Positions 9,660-12,509 of a DNA stretch of 12,509 bases are shown here, piece after piece; within the stretch, counting starts at the first letter, position 1, and the number at the start of each line of letters is the position of its first letter. The translations under genes were made by a program, and so were the position numbers. The stretch is from Geodermatophilaceae bacterium (lineage in GTDB: Bacteria; Actinomycetota; Actinomycetes; Mycobacteriales; Geodermatophilaceae), in NCBI GenBank assembly GCA_013813215.1, contig JACCSC010000457.1, forward strand, positions 1 to 12,509, given 5' to 3'. The notes below the pieces were generated by a model. It had not been told where the DNA came from. It saw only the letters and a list, made by a program, of their open reading frames with translations, and did no database searches.

Positions 9660-11701
9660 CAGCTCGCCGACTCGACCACGGGAGTCCGCCAGACCGCGGC
9701 GGTCTCTGTCCCATGCCAATGCGGCCGGTGCATGGCGTAGCCCAGCCAGGCGGCCGGCGCGAACGCGGTGAGCACGAGACGCTTGACTCGGCCCGGCAGT
9801 CGCGAGAAGGCAATGTCGTGGTTAGCCGCGGTCAGGGGGTTGATAAAGCTGGCCTCCCGGAGCGCCTCCCGCCCGAACAGCGCGTCGAGCTCGGTACGTC
9901 GGTAACCCCTGCGGACGTGTCCCCACTCGGCCATCAGTTCTCCGTCGGGCGGGCACAGCGGCCCGAACATCGCGTGGTACGGGTAGCGCCAGCGATCGTT
10001 CGGGCTGGTCACCAGGATCGGCCCACCAGGGACGACGACCCGCTGCGCCTCGCGGGCTGCAGCCGCGTCGTCCTCGATGTGCTCGAGCACATCGAAGAAG
10101 GTCGCCGCGTCGAACGAACCGGTCGGGAACGGCAGGGCCGTGGCGTCTCCCCGGACGAAGCCGCGACCGGACCCGACGGCGCGGTCGATGTCCACCGTGA
10201 CCACATCGGCGCCCGGATACAGCAGGGCGGTCAGCGCGCTGCCGCCGCCGCCCACCTCCAGGATGCGTCGGACCGGTCCCGGCGGGGCGACCCGGAGGAT
10301 CGCGCGCATCTTGTCCCGGAAGTAGAAACCCTCGGTGTAGGGGTGTGGGAAGGGGTTGGCCGCCAGGAAGCCGGCCCGCCCGGCGCGGTGGCCGGGTGGC
10401 TTCCCGCCGGAGCGAAGCAGCAACACGCCATGGCCCAGCCCACTGAGGTAACCGGCCACCTCTGCGCGGACGGTGGGATCAACCGCGAACAGCGATCCGG
10501 CCAACCGGCGGGCGTACCAGCGCGGGAGGGCGAGCAAGGCGCGGTGCAGGTTCCCCGCGTGCCGGTAGCTGGCGAACTGGACGAACAGTGCGGCGACGTG
10601 CCCTCTCAGGTACTGCCGGGCCTGATGCCGTACGTCGGCGAGCTGGCTGCGGTGATGATGCAGCACGACCGCGCACGGCTCGTAGCGGCAGATCCACCCC
10701 TCGGCCAGCAGCCGGTGCCACAGCTCGGAATCCTCGCTGCAACCGGCCGCACCGGCACCCAGGTGTTCGTCGAAGACGCCCACACGGCTGAAGGCGCAAC
10801 GCCGGATCGCCATGTTGGCCCCCGCGCCGATCCGCCACACGGGCACACCCCGGCTGCGCATGCCACGGAAGAAGGCCAGATCGAAGTCCTGGCGCCGGTA
10901 GCCGCGCCCGAATCCGCCGACGTACGTCTCGAACGCCACCTGGCCCACCGTCTCGAGTGCGGCCGGCAACACCAAGCCGGTCACGGCCATGACCTCGGCG
11001 CGGTCGAAGGCGTTGCGCAGCCGAGCCACCCAGCCCGGAGTCACCTCCACGTCGTCGTCGGTAAAGGCGACCAGGTCTCCCGTCGTGTTGCGCACACCGG
11101 TGTTCCGGGCCACGCTCAGGCCGGGGCGGTGCTCGGCAATGTAGCGAACGCCGGGGAAGCACCGGACCACTGCTTCGGTGGCATCCGACGTGGGGGCATT
11201 GTCCACGACGAGGACCTCGTCGGGCGCCGGATCCAGACGCCCTATCGAGGCCAGTACCCGACGCAGCTGAGCCGGTCGATCCCGGGTGCAGACGACTAGC
11301 GAGACGCTGAAGTGGTCGGGGAGCGGGCTGCGGCCCGACCGTGCCGGCCGGGCGGTGAGCAGCTGCAACGGATCGCGCAGGCCGATCAAGGCCTCTGTAG
11401 CCGGTGGCGGCGTCGCCGGTCGCGACGGTTGTCGCTCGGGCAAGTCGGCGTCGAAAGACCGCCCGAGCAGCCGCTGGCCCACTGCCGCGGCGGTGGCGGC
11501 AGCCACCAGCTGACGCATGTGAGCCACGGACACCGGCCACTGCCCCGAGTCGAACTCCACGTCGCCCAGCGGCAGCGGCCCGTGCCACAGCACAAGGAGC
11601 ACGCCCTGGCCGGGGCGCACCTCGGCCAGCAGGGCGGCGTGGATGTCGGCGCAGGAGTCGGTGCTGAGATCCCGGTGCACGATGGCCGCGGGCGCGCTCA
11701 T
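9659..11701 (-). CDS. Bifunctional GT2 glycosyltransferase - SAM-dependent methyltransferase fusion
   Basis: This 680-residue protein has three parts. Residues 1 to about 125 are an unassigned domain (VLLVLWHGPLPLGDVEF near 46-62). About 129-400 is a GT2 domain: SVSLVVCTRDRP at its first strand, VVDNAPTSD, SVARNTG, the DDD triad at 215-217, and CSEDSELWHRL with E323-D324 as likely catalytic-base region. About 460-640 is a class I methyltransferase: ILEVGGGGS at 480-488 (SAM-binding loop), acidic VDID at 503-506 after the second strand, and DVLEHIEDD further on. Hydrophobic and basic helices join the last two domains. One plausible role is adding a sugar and methylating it or a neighbouring residue. 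ATG 11701 is set by the TGATG overlap with the preceding stop. The frame is unbroken across the domain junctions, so this is a genuine single reading frame. The GT2 part is paralogous to the next upstream gene. Confidence 0.9.
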   Translation of the reverse strand: MSAPAAIVHRDLSTDSCADIHAALLAEVRPGQGVLLVLWHGPLPLGDVEFDSGQWPVSVAHMRQLVAAATAAAVGQRLLGRSFDADLPERQPSRPATPPPATEALIGLRDPLQLLTARPARSGRSPLPDHFSVSLVVCTRDRPAQLRRVLASIGRLDPAPDEVLVVDNAPTSDATEAVVRCFPGVRYIAEHRPGLSVARNTGVRNTTGDLVAFTDDDVEVTPGWVARLRNAFDRAEVMAVTGLVLPAALETVGQVAFETYVGGFGRGYRRQDFDLAFFRGMRSRGVPVWRIGAGANMAIRRCAFSRVGVFDEHLGAGAAGCSEDSELWHRLLAEGWICRYEPCAVVLHHHRSQLADVRHQARQYLRGHVAALFVQFASYRHAGNLHRALLALPRWYARRLAGSLFAVDPTVRAEVAGYLSGLGHGVLLLRSGGKPPGHRAGRAGFLAANPFPHPYTEGFYFRDKMRAILRVAPPGPVRRILEVGGGGSALTALLYPGADVVTVDIDRAVGSGRGFVRGDATALPFPTGSFDAATFFDVLEHIEDDAAAAREAQRVVVPGGPILVTSPNDRWRYPYHAMFGPLCPPDGELMAEWGHVRRGYRRTELDALFGREALREASFINPLTAANHDIAFSRLPGRVKRLVLTAFAPAAWLGYAMHRPHWHGTETAAVWRTPVVESAS

Positions 11702-12509
11702 CACGGCGCCGGCTCGCGCTCGCGCTGCCGGATTCGCGCGGTGCGCCGTCGCGAACGCCCGTAGGTGCCGGCCAGCCCGACCAGCCCCCCTACCAGCTGC
11801 GCCACCGCGAGGTCCGGGGTGAGCGGTCCGCGGCCGCGCAGGCACAGCGCCAGTTCCCGGAGCTGATGCGCCCACCACCAGAGCAGCAGCCGGGCGATCT
11901 GCACCCGACCGGAAGGGTCGGCTCGGAACGTCTTGACGGCGTAGGCCATGAACCCGGTACCCCAGGTCCACAGCTGCCGCCGGAGCATCCGGTGCTCGCG
12001 CCGGTGCTTGTGGAAGACGGCATAGCGAGGCTCGTAGACCAACGGCCGTCCGGCCCGCAGCACGCGGTGGAACATGTCGAGGTCACCGCCGCCGGGCAGC
12101 GGTTGCCCGGTGTCCAGAGCCTCGTCGAAGCCGCCCAGCTGCCGCAGCAGCGCCCGATCGAAGGACATGTTGCAGCCGGCACCGAACATGCCGGCACCGA
12201 AGGGGAACAGCGGGTTGCCCGCCAGCGTCGAGCCCGAATAGCGGATGGTGTCGAAGCCCCGGCGGAACCCGCCGTAAGACTCGAAGGTGACCTGTGCCGG
12301 CGTCGCCAGCTCGAACGGCAGGACCAGGCCGGTCACGCATCCGGCGTCCTGGTGCTCGCCCCAGGCCATCAACAGGCCCGTCAGCCACCCACGGTCGACC
12401 TCGACGTCGTCGTCCAGAAAGGCGATGAGCGCACCGGTGGCCTCGGCAATCGCCCGGTTGCGGGCGAAGTCCAGCCCGGGCTTGTCCTCCCGGACATAGC
12501 GCACATCCG
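11701..12509 (-). CDS. Glycosyltransferase family 2 (5' end beyond window)
   Basis: Only the C-terminal 268 codons are present; the frame is open at the window edge, so the GTG at 12504 is not the start. Visible GT2 features are KPGLDFARN, then AFLDDDVEV with the aspartate triad encoded at 12406-12414, the segment VTGLVLPFE, and GGGDLDMFHRV with acidic residues encoded at about 12073-12084. A basic HKHRREHR region and two hydrophobic C-terminal stretches (RLLLWWWAH and VAQLVGGLVGLAG) suggest membrane association, followed by an Arg-rich tail. Parts align with the GT2 half of the next gene (TGLVLP, FE-Y-GGF-RG), which points to an old duplication. Its stop overlaps the next start by one base (TGATG). 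It is the first visible gene of the cluster; the promoter lies outside. Confidence 0.92.
   Translation of the reverse strand, partial: DVRYVREDKPGLDFARNRAIAEATGALIAFLDDDVEVDRGWLTGLLMAWGEHQDAGCVTGLVLPFELATPAQVTFESYGGFRRGFDTIRYSGSTLAGNPLFPFGAGMFGAGCNMSFDRALLRQLGGFDEALDTGQPLPGGGDLDMFHRVLRAGRPLVYEPRYAVFHKHRREHRMLRRQLWTWGTGFMAYAVKTFRADPSGRVQIARLLLWWWAHQLRELALCLRGRGPLTPDLAVAQLVGGLVGLAGTYGRSRRRTARIRQREREPAP

Noticed and set aside
9660..9719. Longer N-terminus for the GT4 gene starting at 9719
   Set aside because: It would read 20 charged residues from within the upstream gene's end; the conserved opening begins at ATG 9659, which overlaps the stop by one base.
9713..11299. 528-codon plus-strand open frame opposite the GT2-methyltransferase gene
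   Set aside because: Antisense shadow; the minus strand carries clear GT2 and methyltransferase motifs throughout the same interval.
11702..11971. Longer N-terminus (90 residues) for the fusion protein
   Set aside because: This stretch lies in the 3' part of the preceding GT2 gene and is Arg/Ala/Gly-rich shadow sequence.

Overview
The window looks like chromosomal DNA of a high-GC actinobacterium. Codon third positions are overwhelmingly G or C, several genes use GTG starts, and the plus-strand genes match the mfd / lipoprotein / mazG neighbourhood known from actinobacterial genomes. I cannot name a genus.

Left half, plus strand (1-6020): a conserved housekeeping run. It starts inside mfd (transcription-repair coupling factor, 5' end outside the window). 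A YdeI/OmpD-associated (OmdA) family gene follows, coupled to mfd by an ATGA overlap. Next is a SurA-like lipoprotein with a clear lipobox, and then an actinobacterial-type MazG nucleotide pyrophosphohydrolase one base after the lipoprotein stop. A GC-rich inverted repeat holds the OmdA stop codon in its loop and may separate the first two genes from the lipoprotein-mazG pair.

Right half, minus strand (12509 down to about 5836): a convergent, tightly packed sugar-polymer cluster. In transcription order it holds a GT2 glycosyltransferase (5' end outside the window), a GT2-methyltransferase fusion, a GT4 glycosyltransferase, two more GT2 glycosyltransferases, and finally a small Cys/His-rich protein. 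Junctions are TGATG, TGATG, a 21-base gap with a strong Shine-Dalgarno sequence, ATGA, and a 45-base gap. The likely role is assembly and methylation of a cell-surface or exported polysaccharide or glycolipid. The substrate cannot be told, and no polymerase, flippase or export gene is in the window.

The two blocks converge at about 5836-6228. There the 3' part of the small Cys/His-rich reading frame runs antisense into mazG for 185 bases. This is the most structurally odd spot, and it may mark where the glycosyltransferase cluster was joined to the conserved block. The other notable item is the three-part N-domain/GT2/methyltransferase protein. I saw no tRNA, rRNA, CRISPR array, transposase or other mobile element, and no clear evidence of a wholly new system.
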